Shown here: in pieces, positions 18,830 through 28,437 of the stretch
Layout of the letters: every line of letters starts with the position of its first letter
Numbering within the stretch: position 1 is the first letter of the stretch
NCBI GenBank assembly: GCA_018065205.1
Contig: JAGHTR010000215.1
Coordinates: forward strand, 1 to 32,467
Direction of reading: 5' to 3'
Source of the DNA: Candidatus Colicola caccequi
GTDB taxonomy: Bacteria > Bacteroidota > Bacteroidia > Bacteroidales > Paludibacteraceae
DNA length: 32,467 nt
Made by a program: the position numbers and the translations under genes
The notes under the pieces: generated by a model
The model's input: only the letters and a program-made list of their open reading frames with translations
Told to the model about the DNA's origin: nothing
Databases searched by the model: none

Positions 18830-19811
18830 CGTATATCACTACCATTAATATTCCATGCCACCGCTTTATCTCATGCTTGGGATTGGCATAGATGAACAGC
18901 ATCACCAGGATACTGCTCAATGTTACCATGGCTGCATCTAACCAGAGTCCCGGGTAGATGGGTAGAGGATGGATGAGGGCACTTGTTCCGAGAATAAAGA
19001 AGATGTTGAAGATATTGGAACCAATTACATTACCGATAGCGATGTCGGTATTGTGGCGATAGGCTGCGATGCACGATGTGGCAAGTTCCGGTAGGGATGT
19101 GCCGAGGGCTACAATGGTGAGTCCAATGATGGCATCACTAACTCCTAATTGATGGGCGATGGAGGTCGCAGAGCGTACAATGAGTTCACCGCCAATAACC
19201 AATGCAATCAATCCAACGATGATTAATAGGAAGGCATAGACGAAGCGCATGGTTACCTTGTTCTCGCTTTTTTTATCGGGTAAAGACTTGGCTACGTGCA
19301 GGCTATGCCACATAAAAATAAGGAAGCAGAAGAGCAGAACGCATCCGCCGATGGCTGATATAAATCCGCTTTGTAAACTGAAATATCCCCAATGAGTGTG
19401 GTTGAATTCGTATGGATGGGTATATGTAGCAAATAGTAATACGAGTATTCCTGCTAATAAAGACCAGGGCATGTCAAACTGCCGGCATGAGCGTTGGGAA
19501 GATAGCGGATAGATGATGGCAGCGAGCCCTAAGATGATGAATGTGTTGATAGAGTTGCTGCCTAAGATATTGGTAATAGCAATCTCGGTATTATGATTAA
19601 AGGCTGCAACGGTACTGACTATAAATTCCGGCATAGAAGTACCAAGTGCCACGACAGTTAGACCAATCACTAAATCGCTGACCCCCATTCGAGTAGCAAT
19701 GGCAGAAGCACCGTTCACTAGCCAATCGGCGCCCTTGACAAGGAGCGCAAAACCGATGATGATAGCCACTGAGGCGAACCATGGATTGGAGAAAAAGGAT
19801 TGCACGTCCAT
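18795..19811 (-). CDS. Calcium/sodium antiporter (CaCA family, YrbG-like)
   Basis: Two inverted repeats: GLTVVALGTSMPEFIVSTVAAFNHNTEIAITNILGSNSINTFIILG and GLTIVALGTSLPELATSCIAAYRHNTDIAIGNVIGSNIFNIFFILG. Confidence 0.95.
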   Translation of the reverse strand: MDVQSFFSNPWFASVAIIIGFALLVKGADWLVNGASAIATRMGVSDLVIGLTVVALGTSMPEFIVSTVAAFNHNTEIAITNILGSNSINTFIILGLAAIIYPLSSQRSCRQFDMPWSLLAGILVLLFATYTHPYEFNHTHWGYFSLQSGFISAIGGCVLLFCFLIFMWHSLHVAKSLPDKKSENKVTMRFVYAFLLIIVGLIALVIGGELIVRSATSIAHQLGVSDAIIGLTIVALGTSLPELATSCIAAYRHNTDIAIGNVIGSNIFNIFFILGTSALIHPLPIYPGLWLDAAMVTLSSILVMLFIYANPKHEIKRWHGILMVVIYAIYLTYRIETM

Positions 19812-19819
19812 AAGTTAGC

Positions 19820-19885
19820 AATGTTATGAGAATGTTATGAGAATGTTATGACAATGTTATGACAATGTTATGAGAATGTTATGAT
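19820..19885. repeat. Tandem repeat, 6 x 11 bp (AATGTTATGAN)
   Basis: Six consecutive copies with 11th base G,G,C,C,G and a last copy ending GAT; ends 9 bp before the antiporter ATG (minus strand). Confidence 0.97.
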
Positions 19886-19897
19886 AAGGACACTGCT

Positions 19898-21004
19898 TTA
19901 TACGTTGAATAGGAAGTGCATAATGTCACCGTCTTGGACGAGGTAGTCTTTTCCTTCTACTCCTAATTTACCAGCTGCGCGGCAAGCAACTTCACCACCG
20001 AGTGTGATAAAATCGTTGTATTTAATTACTTCTGCGCGGATGAATCCTCGCTCAAAATCGGTATGAATGACTCCTGCACATCGCGGTGCATTCCATCCTG
20101 CGCGGAAGGTCCAAGCACGCACATCATCGCTGCCGGCGGTGAGAAACGAGCGAAGGTTAAGCAGGGCGGAGGCGGCTTTAATTAGACGATTGACACCACT
20201 TTCGGAGAGACCAATTTCTTCTAAGAACATTTGTCGTTCCTCGTAACTCTCCAATTCTGCTATTTCGGATTCTATCTTAGCGGCCACTACAATTACTTGT
20301 GCATCCTCGTTGGCTACGACTTTTTTGACGCGTTCTACATAGTCGTTACCAGAAACGGCAGAAGCTTCGTCTACGTTGCAGACATAGAGAACGGGCTTAT
20401 TGGTGAGTAGGCACATTTCTTTAGCAGCAGCCTCTTCGTCCTTGGAATTCAGTTCCACAGTGCGGGCGTTGAGCCCCTGCGACAATGCCTCATGATAGCG
20501 TTGCATCACTTCAAGGGCTAGTTTTGCCTGTTTATCGCCTCCTGCTTTAGCTTGTTTTTCTGTCTTTACAATACGACTCTCAATCGTTTCCAAATCTTTA
20601 AGTTGCAATTCGGCATCAATGATCTCTTTATCTCGAATAGGATCAACAGTACCATCAACGTGCACCACATTATCGTCATCAAAACAACGTAATACATGAA
20701 TGATGGCATCGCAGTCGCGTATGTTACTTAGAAATTTATTCCCCAGTCCTTCCCCCTTGCTGGCTCCCTTAACAAGGCCGGCTATGTCTACTATTTCTAC
20801 CGTTGTAGGAATGACGCCGCGCTCGGGGTGACATAACTCACCTAATTTAATAAGGCGCTCATCAGGAACGGTGATTACACCAACATTGGGCTCAATGGTG
20901 CAGAAAGGGAAGTTAGCCGATTGTGCCTTAGCGGATGATAAACAATTAAATAGGGTTGATTTGCCTACATTAGGCAGCCCCACAATACCACATTGCAATG
21001 ACAT
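19898..21004 (-). CDS. ychF: Redox-regulated ATPase / Obg-like GTPase YchF
   Basis: MSLQCGIVGLPNVGKSTLFNCLSSAKAQSANFPFCTIEPNVGVITVPD; C-terminal TGS-like FNV end. Confidence 0.97.
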   Translation of the reverse strand: MSLQCGIVGLPNVGKSTLFNCLSSAKAQSANFPFCTIEPNVGVITVPDERLIKLGELCHPERGVIPTTVEIVDIAGLVKGASKGEGLGNKFLSNIRDCDAIIHVLRCFDDDNVVHVDGTVDPIRDKEIIDAELQLKDLETIESRIVKTEKQAKAGGDKQAKLALEVMQRYHEALSQGLNARTVELNSKDEEAAAKEMCLLTNKPVLYVCNVDEASAVSGNDYVERVKKVVANEDAQVIVVAAKIESEIAELESYEERQMFLEEIGLSESGVNRLIKAASALLNLRSFLTAGSDDVRAWTFRAGWNAPRCAGVIHTDFERGFIRAEVIKYNDFITLGGEVACRAAGKLGVEGKDYLVQDGDIMHFLFNV

Positions 21005-21054
21005 GATAGTGTATATTTATAGGATTAACGTTGCTATTCATTAAAATAAGCATG

Positions 21055-21102
21055 CAAAGGTACAAAAATATTTGCATATATGCAAAAAAAAGAGTATTTT
21101 TG
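21055..21102. promoter_or_regulatory. Symmetric divergent promoter ychF/comF sharing one 16-bp palindrome
   Basis: CAAAGGTA-N8-TTTGCATATATGCAAA-N8-TATTTTTG; -7 boxes of both strands each exactly 8 bp from palindrome at 21071-21086. Confidence 0.8.
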
Positions 21103-21127
21103 CATGCATAATCGCAATTATTTATTG

Positions 21128-21817
21128 ATGTTACGCATAGTAAATGCCATATTAGATGTTTTTTTCCCGCGAACTTGCCCTGCTTGTGGTCAATTGTTAG
21201 GAGAACACGAGTCCATTTGTGAGGAGTGCCTCTCTAAATTGGATCGTACCCAGCAGGCGTTATATAGGGATAATGTGGTTGAGACTATTTTTGAAAAGGA
21301 AAAGCACTTTAGTTATGGTGGTAGTTGGTTGTGGTATCAAAAGGGCACGTATTTGCAGAAAATGATTCATATGGCTAAGTTTGGTCGTGGAAATCCGTTA
21401 TGGTTGGAGCAGATGGGTCGAGAAGCTGCGAAAGAATGGGAGGAATACGGCTTTTTTGACGGTATAGATGTGATAGTGCCCATACCTTTGCATCCTAAGC
21501 GGTTGAGAATAAGAGGATTTAATCAATCAGAGGCGATTGCAAAGGGGATGTCTGATGTGCTGAAAATCCCGATGGATACTGATCATTTGACGCGTGAGGT
21601 GAATAATAGAAAGCAGTCGCAATCCTCCAAGATAGAACGAGAGCATTTAAAGGAGGGCCTATTCAAGGTCAATCATCCTGAGGAGTGGTATGAAAAAACG
21701 ATTATGTTGGTGGATGATATTATTACGACAGGGGCCACGTTTCGCGCAGCAACGCATGCTTTGAAAGATGTTTATAATTGCAAAATTGTGATATTTTCCC
21801 TTGCAAAAACGAAATAG
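21128..21817 (+). CDS. ComF family phosphoribosyltransferase-like protein
   Basis: CPACGQLLGEHESICEECLSKL; VIVPIPLHPKRLRIRGFNQSEAIAKGM; IMLVDDIITTGATFRA. Start moved from 21080 because upstream codons overlap the -7 box. Confidence 0.9.
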   Translation: MLRIVNAILDVFFPRTCPACGQLLGEHESICEECLSKLDRTQQALYRDNVVETIFEKEKHFSYGGSWLWYQKGTYLQKMIHMAKFGRGNPLWLEQMGREAAKEWEEYGFFDGIDVIVPIPLHPKRLRIRGFNQSEAIAKGMSDVLKIPMDTDHLTREVNNRKQSQSSKIEREHLKEGLFKVNHPEEWYEKTIMLVDDIITTGATFRAATHALKDVYNCKIVIFSLAKTK

Positions 21818-21818
21818 A

Positions 21819-21850
21819 TTTGCATACATGCAAATTATTTTGTATTTTTG
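21819..21850 (+). promoter_or_regulatory. nadB dyad promoter: TTTGCATACATGCAAA-N8-TATTTTTG
   Basis: Dyad with one central substitution, exact 8-bp spacer, immediately after comF stop. Confidence 0.78.
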
Positions 21851-21890
21851 CGGTCGTTTTTTGAAATAAGGTAAAAAATATATAGGTATA

Positions 21891-23492
21891 ATGACCAAAA
21901 AGTATGATTTTCTCATTATCGGTGGTGGGGTAGCCGGTATGAGTTTTGCACTAAAAATAGCGCGCACCCAAAAGTATAAGATTGCTTTATGCTGTAAGAC
22001 GAGTCTGGATGAGGCCAATACGGCTAAGGCTCAGGGTGGCATAGCGAGTGTGACCAATCTGTTGGTGGATGACTTTGAGAAGCACATCCATGATACGATG
22101 GTGGCGGGTGACTGGATTAGTGATCCGGCAGCCGTAGAGCAAGTCGTTCGTAATGCACCTAAACAGATTATGGAGTTGGTGCAATGGGGTGTTAATTTTG
22201 ATAAGAAAGAAGATGGTCAGTTTGATTTGCATCGCGAGGGTGGTCATAGTGAGTTCCGTATCTTGCACCACGCCGACGATACGGGTGCCGAGATCCAGCG
22301 AGGACTGATGGAAGCCGTGCGTCATAACCCATTTATTGATGTGCTGGAGAATCATTTTGCAGTAGAGATTATTACGCAGCACCACTTGGGTGTGCGCGTG
22401 ACGAGAAGAACTCCGGATATTGAATGTTACGGAGCCTATATCTTGAATCCGGACACGCATAAGATTGATACCTATTTAAGTCGGGTAACGTTGATGGCTA
22501 CCGGAGGTACGGGGGCTATCTATGCTACGACGACTAATCCTAATATTGCTACCGGAGATGGTATAGCAATGGTGTATAGAGCAAAGGGGCAAGTGCAAGG
22601 TATGGAATTTGTGCAATTCCACCCTACGGCTTTATTCCACCCCGGGGAGACGCATCCGGCCTATTTGATAACAGAGGCTATGCGTGGATATGGAGGAATT
22701 TTGCGTTTGCCGAATGGAGAAGAGTTTATGCAAAAGTACGATGAACGCTTGAGTTTAGCGCCGCGTGATATTGTAGCTCGTGCCATTGATAATGAGATGA
22801 AGATTCATGGTCTGGACCATGTTTGCTTGGATGTAACACACAAGAATGCAGAGGAAACGAAACACCATTTCCCCAATATTTACCAAAAGTGCTTATCCAT
22901 TGGTATTGATATCACAAAGGAATACATTCCGGTTGCCCCGTGTGCGCACTATATGTGCGGAGGTATCAAGGTGAACTTAGATGGAGAGAGTTCCATTCAT
23001 CGTTTATATGCCGTAGGTGAATGCTCTTGCACAGGTCTTCATGGCGGCAACCGCCTGGCTAGCAATAGTTTAATAGAAGCGGTGGTGTATGCAGATGCTG
23101 CAGCTAAGCATAGTTTGAGTGTGATAGAGAATTATGACTTCCATCCCAATATCCCGGATTGGAATGATGAAGGCACAATGAGTAATGAGGAAAAAGTACT
23201 GATTAGTCAGGATATGCGTGAGGTTGGTCAGATTATGTCCACGTATGTGGGTATTGTTCGTAGTGATTTGCGATTAAGACGTGCTTGGGAAAGGTTAGAT
23301 TTGTTGTATGAAGAAACAGAAGACCTATTTAAGCGCGTGAAAGCGACTCGTGATATTTGCGAATTGAGAAATATGATTAATGTGGGTTATTTGATTACAC
23401 GTCAAGCTTTGGAGAGGAAGGAGAGCAGGGGTTTGCATTACACAATTGATTATCCAAAGAATCCAAATAACAATACGCAGGAAGTGTGGTAA
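21891..23492 (+). CDS. nadB: L-aspartate oxidase
   Basis: FLIIGGGVAGMSFALKIAR, ANTAKAQGGIASV, HREGGHSEFRILHHADDTGAEIQRGL, VAPCAHYMCGGIKVNLDGES. Confidence 0.95.
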   Translation: MTKKYDFLIIGGGVAGMSFALKIARTQKYKIALCCKTSLDEANTAKAQGGIASVTNLLVDDFEKHIHDTMVAGDWISDPAAVEQVVRNAPKQIMELVQWGVNFDKKEDGQFDLHREGGHSEFRILHHADDTGAEIQRGLMEAVRHNPFIDVLENHFAVEIITQHHLGVRVTRRTPDIECYGAYILNPDTHKIDTYLSRVTLMATGGTGAIYATTTNPNIATGDGIAMVYRAKGQVQGMEFVQFHPTALFHPGETHPAYLITEAMRGYGGILRLPNGEEFMQKYDERLSLAPRDIVARAIDNEMKIHGLDHVCLDVTHKNAEETKHHFPNIYQKCLSIGIDITKEYIPVAPCAHYMCGGIKVNLDGESSIHRLYAVGECSCTGLHGGNRLASNSLIEAVVYADAAAKHSLSVIENYDFHPNIPDWNDEGTMSNEEKVLISQDMREVGQIMSTYVGIVRSDLRLRRAWERLDLLYEETEDLFKRVKATRDICELRNMINVGYLITRQALERKESRGLHYTIDYPKNPNNNTQEVW

Positions 23493-23493
23493 T

Positions 23494-24285
23494 ATGAGAA
23501 AAGCTATTGTGTTACATAGTGTAGTACCTGTTCGTGGCGAAGCAAAAGAGACTGCGGGTCAGGAGACCCAATTGGTCTTTGCTGAGACATGTACTATTGT
23601 GGAGGAAAAAGACCGATGGATGCGGGTAAAAAACGATGCTGATGGTCAGGAAGGCTGGGTGGATAGTAAGATGATTACCGAGATGAGCGAGACCGAATGG
23701 CAAATCATGAAAGAGGCGCAGCAGGGGATAAAGGCACGGGTTAAGATGCCAATGGCTTATGCGGTGAGCATGAATAATGGTCAAACTATTCCGTTAACAG
23801 CCGGAACGTTTCTGCCGGAATATAAAGATGGTCAATTCACTATTTTAGGCGTCTCTTTTCGAATTGACCCGTCTATGGTAGCCGAACAACCAATGGAGTT
23901 GACTGAGGAAAACATGCTCAATACGATTCGTTTCTTCTTGAATATTCCTTATTTATGGGGCGGCAAGAATGCGATGGGTATGGATTGTTCCGGATTTACC
24001 CAAACGGTACATGCGTTATTTGGTCATCACTTACTGCGTAATGCCAGCGAACAGGTGCAACAGGGGCAGGAAGTGAAGAGTCTGACCGAGGCACAGATAG
24101 GGGATTTGGCTTTCTTTGATCATGAGGACGGAAAAATCAGTCATGTGGGTTTGTTGTTGGATAAGGATAGAATTGTGCATTGCAGCGGTAGGGTGAAGGT
24201 GGAAAAGATTGATGAAAAGGGTATTTTTTCGGTGGAACGAGGTAATGTATATACGCATCATTTAGCAACCATTAGACGATATTGA
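23494..24285 (+). CDS. C40 family peptidase (NlpC/P60) with SH3-like domain
   Basis: IPYLWGGKNAMGMDCSGFTQTVHALFG ... GDLAFFDHEDGKISHVGLLLDKDRIVHCSGRV; start corrected from 23446. Confidence 0.92.
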   Translation: MRKAIVLHSVVPVRGEAKETAGQETQLVFAETCTIVEEKDRWMRVKNDADGQEGWVDSKMITEMSETEWQIMKEAQQGIKARVKMPMAYAVSMNNGQTIPLTAGTFLPEYKDGQFTILGVSFRIDPSMVAEQPMELTEENMLNTIRFFLNIPYLWGGKNAMGMDCSGFTQTVHALFGHHLLRNASEQVQQGQEVKSLTEAQIGDLAFFDHEDGKISHVGLLLDKDRIVHCSGRVKVEKIDEKGIFSVERGNVYTHHLATIRRY

Positions 24286-24938
24286 TGTTTGGGGCTTTTT
24301 TCTTTGATTTAGACGGAACGCTATTTGATAGTATGGCGAATCATGCTCAGGCATGGGAAGAAGTGATGACTCGACATGGGTTGTCATTCTCCGTGCATGA
24401 TTGCTATGTGAACGAAGGTCGCACGGGTCAGGATGTGATTCATGAGGCGATATGGCGTAAGGAGCATAGAGAGGCTACCGAGGAGGAAATATGGCGTATT
24501 TATCGGGAAAAGACTGAGACTTTTCGGAAGAAAGGTCAGACAGGTCCGATAGCGGGAGCACCGGATGTGTTGGCATACTTGCAGGATAAGGCGCAGTTAT
24601 GGATAGTGACCGGCAGTGGTCAGCAAACGTTATTTGATCAATTGGACGGAGTGTTTCCCGGAATCTTTACTCGTGAACACATGATTACGGCTTATGATGT
24701 AGTGAAGGGCAAACCGGATCCGGAGCCGTATATTCGTGCATGGGAGCGCAGCGGTCTAAAAAAGGAGGAGTGTTGTGTGGTGGAGAATGCTCCGTTGGGT
24801 ATTATATCCGGTAAGGCGGCAGGATTGTATGTTGTGGCTATCAATACCGGAGTGCTAGACGATGATTTGCTCTGGCAAGCCGGAGCGAATCAAGTGTTTA
24901 AGTCAATGGCTGACTTTTTGAAGTGGCTGCAAGATTAG
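24285..24938 (+). CDS. HAD family hydrolase, beta-phosphoglucomutase-like
   Basis: MFGAFFFDLDGTLFDSMANHAQAWEEVMTRHGL; KGKPDPEPYIRAWERSGLKKEECCVVENAPLGI. Confidence 0.92.
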   Translation: MFGAFFFDLDGTLFDSMANHAQAWEEVMTRHGLSFSVHDCYVNEGRTGQDVIHEAIWRKEHREATEEEIWRIYREKTETFRKKGQTGPIAGAPDVLAYLQDKAQLWIVTGSGQQTLFDQLDGVFPGIFTREHMITAYDVVKGKPDPEPYIRAWERSGLKKEECCVVENAPLGIISGKAAGLYVVAINTGVLDDDLLWQAGANQVFKSMADFLKWLQD

Positions 24939-24941
24939 TAA

Positions 24942-25736
24942 CTATTTTTCAAGGGAGAGATAAGGCGTTAGGCGTAGTAGTAAACTATCATTCATAGATG
25001 GTAGTGCACGTATTTCGTCAATATGTTTAATGCGAATTTGTTTCCGGCGCAATGTATATATTTCTTTGGCTAAAGTCACGGAAATATACGGATGCTTCTG
25101 TAGTCGGTCTATGGAAGCGTGGTTCACTTGGATAGGTTGAATGGAGTCTCTATTGGCGGTAAAATGGGTTAATATAGAGTCCGGAATGCAGTAACGCGCT
25201 TTGGTGGAATGTCCGTATTGGTCGGTGTACATAGCATCATCTTGCAGTTGGTTGGGCGAAGTAAAACCACCTAATTGGCGACGGTATCGAATAATCTTTC
25301 CGGCTGTGTTGCGACCTATACCTTTAATCATCATGAGCGTAGTCGTATCGGCTGAATTAAGATCAATGATAGTGTCTTTTTTAATGGGTCGATTAGCCAT
25401 CATAGGTGTGTAGTAGAGCGAGTCGGCATGCCTTACGCTATCCCACCATAGGCTATCTACGACACGTGTGCTATCGCGCCGGCGCAGTAGGACTTGATGT
25501 AGGCTATCTCTCCGAGCGAGCCGAAGACTATCATAATGTGCATCTCGAGCAGCATGCAGACTATCATAGTAGGCTTTTTTATCGATAACGATGGCAACTT
25601 TAGTGGAGTCTATATCGGTGACTTTTTCCGATGGATGCGGCAAAAAATGCAGGGCGATGAATAGTGCTGCGGCTATAAGCAGGATGATGATGGCTCCTAA
25701 TCGTTGTTGGGGGGATATGCGTGGTTGCGAACTCAT
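24942..25736 (-). CDS. Helix-hairpin-helix (ComEA-like) membrane-anchored protein
   Basis: N-terminal TM; IDLNSADTTTLMMIKGIGRNTAGKIIRYRRQLGGFTSPNQL and second HHH-like region. Confidence 0.83.
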   Translation of the reverse strand: MSSQPRISPQQRLGAIIILLIAAALFIALHFLPHPSEKVTDIDSTKVAIVIDKKAYYDSLHAARDAHYDSLRLARRDSLHQVLLRRRDSTRVVDSLWWDSVRHADSLYYTPMMANRPIKKDTIIDLNSADTTTLMMIKGIGRNTAGKIIRYRRQLGGFTSPNQLQDDAMYTDQYGHSTKARYCIPDSILTHFTANRDSIQPIQVNHASIDRLQKHPYISVTLAKEIYTLRRKQIRIKHIDEIRALPSMNDSLLLRLTPYLSLEK

Positions 25737-26818
25737 TGTGCAATGGATGTTAGTACACCATCTTGCAGATGGGTGGTAAGGGTGTCGCCTCTTTGTATGT
25801 CCGCTATGCTGCGTACAATCTGTCCATTGGCAGTTAGCAAACTGTATCCTTTACGATAGATGCGTTCGGGCGACTGCATGTGGATGGACTGACGAAGCAA
25901 CTCAATGCGGTGGCGACGAAGCATTATTTGGCGATTGGCTGTTTGTCGCAGTTGGTTACGTAATTGGGAGATACGTTCTTGTTGGAAAGTGAATCGATCA
26001 ATTAGAAAAGCAGCCACAGCGGTAGGTGTTTTGAGGGCGGTATGAACGACCATATCTAAAATACTAATGTCGCGCGTATGTCCGACACCACTAATGATGG
26101 GAAGTGGGAACTGTGCGCAGTGGCAGCAAAGATTATATTGGTCAAAACAACTCAAATCAATGGAGGCTCCTCCTCCCCGAATGATGATTACGGCATCAAA
26201 GTGGTCGCTTTGTTCAAATACTTGTTGTAGGGCTTGTAAAATGGATGTTTCGGCCTGGTCTCCTTGCATAACTGCAGGAAAAAGAGTGGAAGAGAAGGCA
26301 AAAGGAGAGGATGTAAGTTGATGGATAAAGTCCTCGTATCCGGCGGCTTGTTGTGACGAGATGACGGCTAAACGCCTAACGAGTGTAGGAAGCGGAAGAG
26401 ATTGTTGAAGATCCCACACTCCTTCCTGTTGCAGCCGCTGAATGACTTGCTGCCTTTGTTTGGCCAAGTCCCCGATGGTATAGGATGGATCAATGTTGAC
26501 GATGTTAAGGCTGAGCCCGAAGGATGGGTGATAGGTTACTTCCACTTCGATGAGCACTTGCATCCCCACTTGGAGTGGTGAACCGGTTTCGTCCTGAAAA
26601 TAAGCCGTAAGTAGCGGATATACATTGGACCAGCAGGTGGCTCGCTGTTTAGCAGCCAGGGTGCCATCCGGGGCTTTTTCAACTAAATCTAAGTAGCCGT
26701 GGCCACCGCGAGAAGAAAGGGAGGCTATCTCGGCTCGTACCCAATATGTGGAGTTAAATTCCGTTAGGATAACTTCACCAATTAGGGTATTGAGTTCGGA
26801 TAGAGCAATTGATTTCAT
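25733..26818 (-). CDS. xseA: Exodeoxyribonuclease VII large subunit
   Basis: OB-fold N-terminus; AVISSQQAAGYEDFIHQL, IIRGGGASIDLSCFDQYNLCCHCAQFPLPIISGVGHTRDISILDMVVHTALKTPTAVAAFLI. Confidence 0.92.
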   Translation of the reverse strand: MKSIALSELNTLIGEVILTEFNSTYWVRAEIASLSSRGGHGYLDLVEKAPDGTLAAKQRATCWSNVYPLLTAYFQDETGSPLQVGMQVLIEVEVTYHPSFGLSLNIVNIDPSYTIGDLAKQRQQVIQRLQQEGVWDLQQSLPLPTLVRRLAVISSQQAAGYEDFIHQLTSSPFAFSSTLFPAVMQGDQAETSILQALQQVFEQSDHFDAVIIIRGGGASIDLSCFDQYNLCCHCAQFPLPIISGVGHTRDISILDMVVHTALKTPTAVAAFLIDRFTFQQERISQLRNQLRQTANRQIMLRRHRIELLRQSIHMQSPERIYRKGYSLLTANGQIVRSIADIQRGDTLTTHLQDGVLTSIAQ

Positions 26819-27459
26819 TGTTTCATTTGACGAATTGTCTCAATAGGATCTTCAGCATGGAAGACGGCGCTACCGGCCACCAGTATATCGGCACCGGCTT
26901 CAAATAACTCAGCAGCATTGGCTATATTTACTCCGCCATCTATTTCGATAAGGGTATGCAGGCCTCGATCCTGAATCTCCCGATGAATAAAGCGAATTTT
27001 ATCCATTGTCTCCGGAATGAATTTCTGTCCGCCAAATCCTGCAAAAACCGACATAAGCAGTACCATATCCACTTTGTCTAAGTAAGGCACTAAACGCTTA
27101 ACATCAATATCCGGATTGATGGTGAGACAGGTGCGCACTCCTTTATTGCGAATGAGTTGCAGAATGGGTTCCGGATCATCTACGGCTTCCAAGTGGAATC
27201 CAACACTCCATGCTCCGGCATCGCAGAAACGTTCTACGTATTTCTCGGGGTGCACAATCATCAAATGTACATCAAGAGGCTTGGTACTATACTTACGCAA
27301 GGCTTCCATAACGGGGAAACCAAAGGATATATTTGGCACAAAGGTGCCGTCCATTACATCAACGTGTAGTAAGTCTGCGTCAGAACGATTGATACGATTG
27401 ATTTCATCCTCTAAATGGGCGAAATCAGCAGATAAAACGGAAGGAGCTATTTGTTTCAT
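26815..27459 (-). CDS. rpe: Ribulose-phosphate 3-epimerase
   Basis: MKQIAPSVLSADFAHLEDEINRINRSDADLLHVDVMDGTFVPNISFG; start corrected from 27561, which runs through the promoter. Confidence 0.95.
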   Translation of the reverse strand: MKQIAPSVLSADFAHLEDEINRINRSDADLLHVDVMDGTFVPNISFGFPVMEALRKYSTKPLDVHLMIVHPEKYVERFCDAGAWSVGFHLEAVDDPEPILQLIRNKGVRTCLTINPDIDVKRLVPYLDKVDMVLLMSVFAGFGGQKFIPETMDKIRFIHREIQDRGLHTLIEIDGGVNIANAAELFEAGADILVAGSAVFHAEDPIETIRQMKQ

Positions 27460-27463
27460 GTCG

Positions 27464-27495
27464 CAAAGGTACAGAAAAAAAAGCATATATGCAAA
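27464..27495 (-). promoter_or_regulatory. rpe dyad promoter: TTTGCATATATGCTTT-N8-TACCTTTG
   Basis: Minus strand; GCATATATGC core with one mismatched outer arm; exact 8-bp spacer to TACCTTTG. Confidence 0.75.
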
Positions 27496-27515
27496 TTTAT
27501 TTGCAAAAAACACAC

Positions 27516-27547
27516 AAAAAAAGGGCGCGTTTCTCAACGAACCCTTT
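27516..27547 (-). terminator. Rho-independent terminator downstream of response regulator gene
   Basis: Minus strand AAAGGG-TT-CGTT-GAGA-AACG-CG-CCCTTTTTTT hairpin plus T run. Confidence 0.75.
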
Positions 27548-27632
27548 GAAAAGAAAAACACTATTTATTAATAACACAATTGAAAAAAATGCATCACGCA
27601 TTTTGTGTGTATATGTAGTAATCAGGTTGATT

Positions 27633-28313
27633 CTATTCGTCCACCACGATTTTATACCCTCTGCCATGAACGGCTATGATATGTACGCGTGGGTCATTAA
27701 TGATGTTGCGCAGGTGGTTAATATAGACGGATAAGGAACGAGATGTAAAGTAGTTATCTGCGGACCAGAGTGTTTTTAGAATATGGCTGCGTTCTACCAA
27801 TTGCCCTTGTTTGCGGCATAAGATGAGCAACAGTTCGTTTTCGCGACTACTGAGTCGTTGTCCATTAATGGTTTGTTGTCTGGAATCAAAGACAGAACTG
27901 CCTAATTGGAAGCAAACGTCTTGTTTTTCTACTATCAAGGATGCGCGACGCAGCATGGCCTGTATTTTATAATAAAGGATTTCCATCGAGAAAGGTTTGA
28001 TGATGTAATCATCACATCCGGCCTTATATCCCAAAACGATGTCTTCGCGAGAAGCACGTTCGGAAACAATAATAACGGGTATATTTTTACCGCTTTCTCG
28101 CATCTCCTTAATCATTTCCAATCCGGTCATTTCCGGCATCATAACATCAGTAATGCAAAGATCATATGAACTTTTTAGGGCAAGTTCTAACCCTTCTTTT
28201 CCATTATTTACGCAATCGACATTAAAATTTTCTTTCATAAAGAATTCTGTCATCAATGATGCGACATTGGCATCGTCATCACAGACCAGAACTGATAATT
28301 TAGATTTCTGCAT
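27633..28313 (-). CDS. OmpR/PhoB-family response regulator (RprY-like)
   Basis: LSVLVCDDDANVASLMTEFF, CITDVMMPEMTGLEMIKEMR, GCDDYIIKPFSMEIL; winged helix NELLLILCRKQGQLVERSHILKTLW...VYINHLRNIINDPRVHIIAVHGRGYKI; start corrected from 28361. Confidence 0.92.
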   Translation of the reverse strand: MQKSKLSVLVCDDDANVASLMTEFFMKENFNVDCVNNGKEGLELALKSSYDLCITDVMMPEMTGLEMIKEMRESGKNIPVIIVSERASREDIVLGYKAGCDDYIIKPFSMEILYYKIQAMLRRASLIVEKQDVCFQLGSSVFDSRQQTINGQRLSSRENELLLILCRKQGQLVERSHILKTLWSADNYFTSRSLSVYINHLRNIINDPRVHIIAVHGRGYKIVVDE

Positions 28314-28437
28314 AAGATTTTGTTCAATTGTTGTGGTTTTTCTTTTGTATAATATCATCATGTTTTGTACAAAGACTATGCCAAGTCAATCTAAATTGAA
28401 ATTAAAATATCATTAAAAAAGATAAATGTAATATTTA

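Noticed and set aside
19820-19885. CRISPR array
   Set aside because: Units are 11 bp, contiguous, with no spacers and no cas genes nearby.
21080-21127. Track start of comF at 21080
   Set aside because: The upstream codons overlap the palindrome and TATTTTTG box; ATG at 21128 gives the typical ComF N-terminus.
27460-27561. N-terminal extension of rpe (MFFFSKGSLRNAPFF...)
   Set aside because: Runs through the terminator and promoter elements; no homology expected before MKQIAPS.
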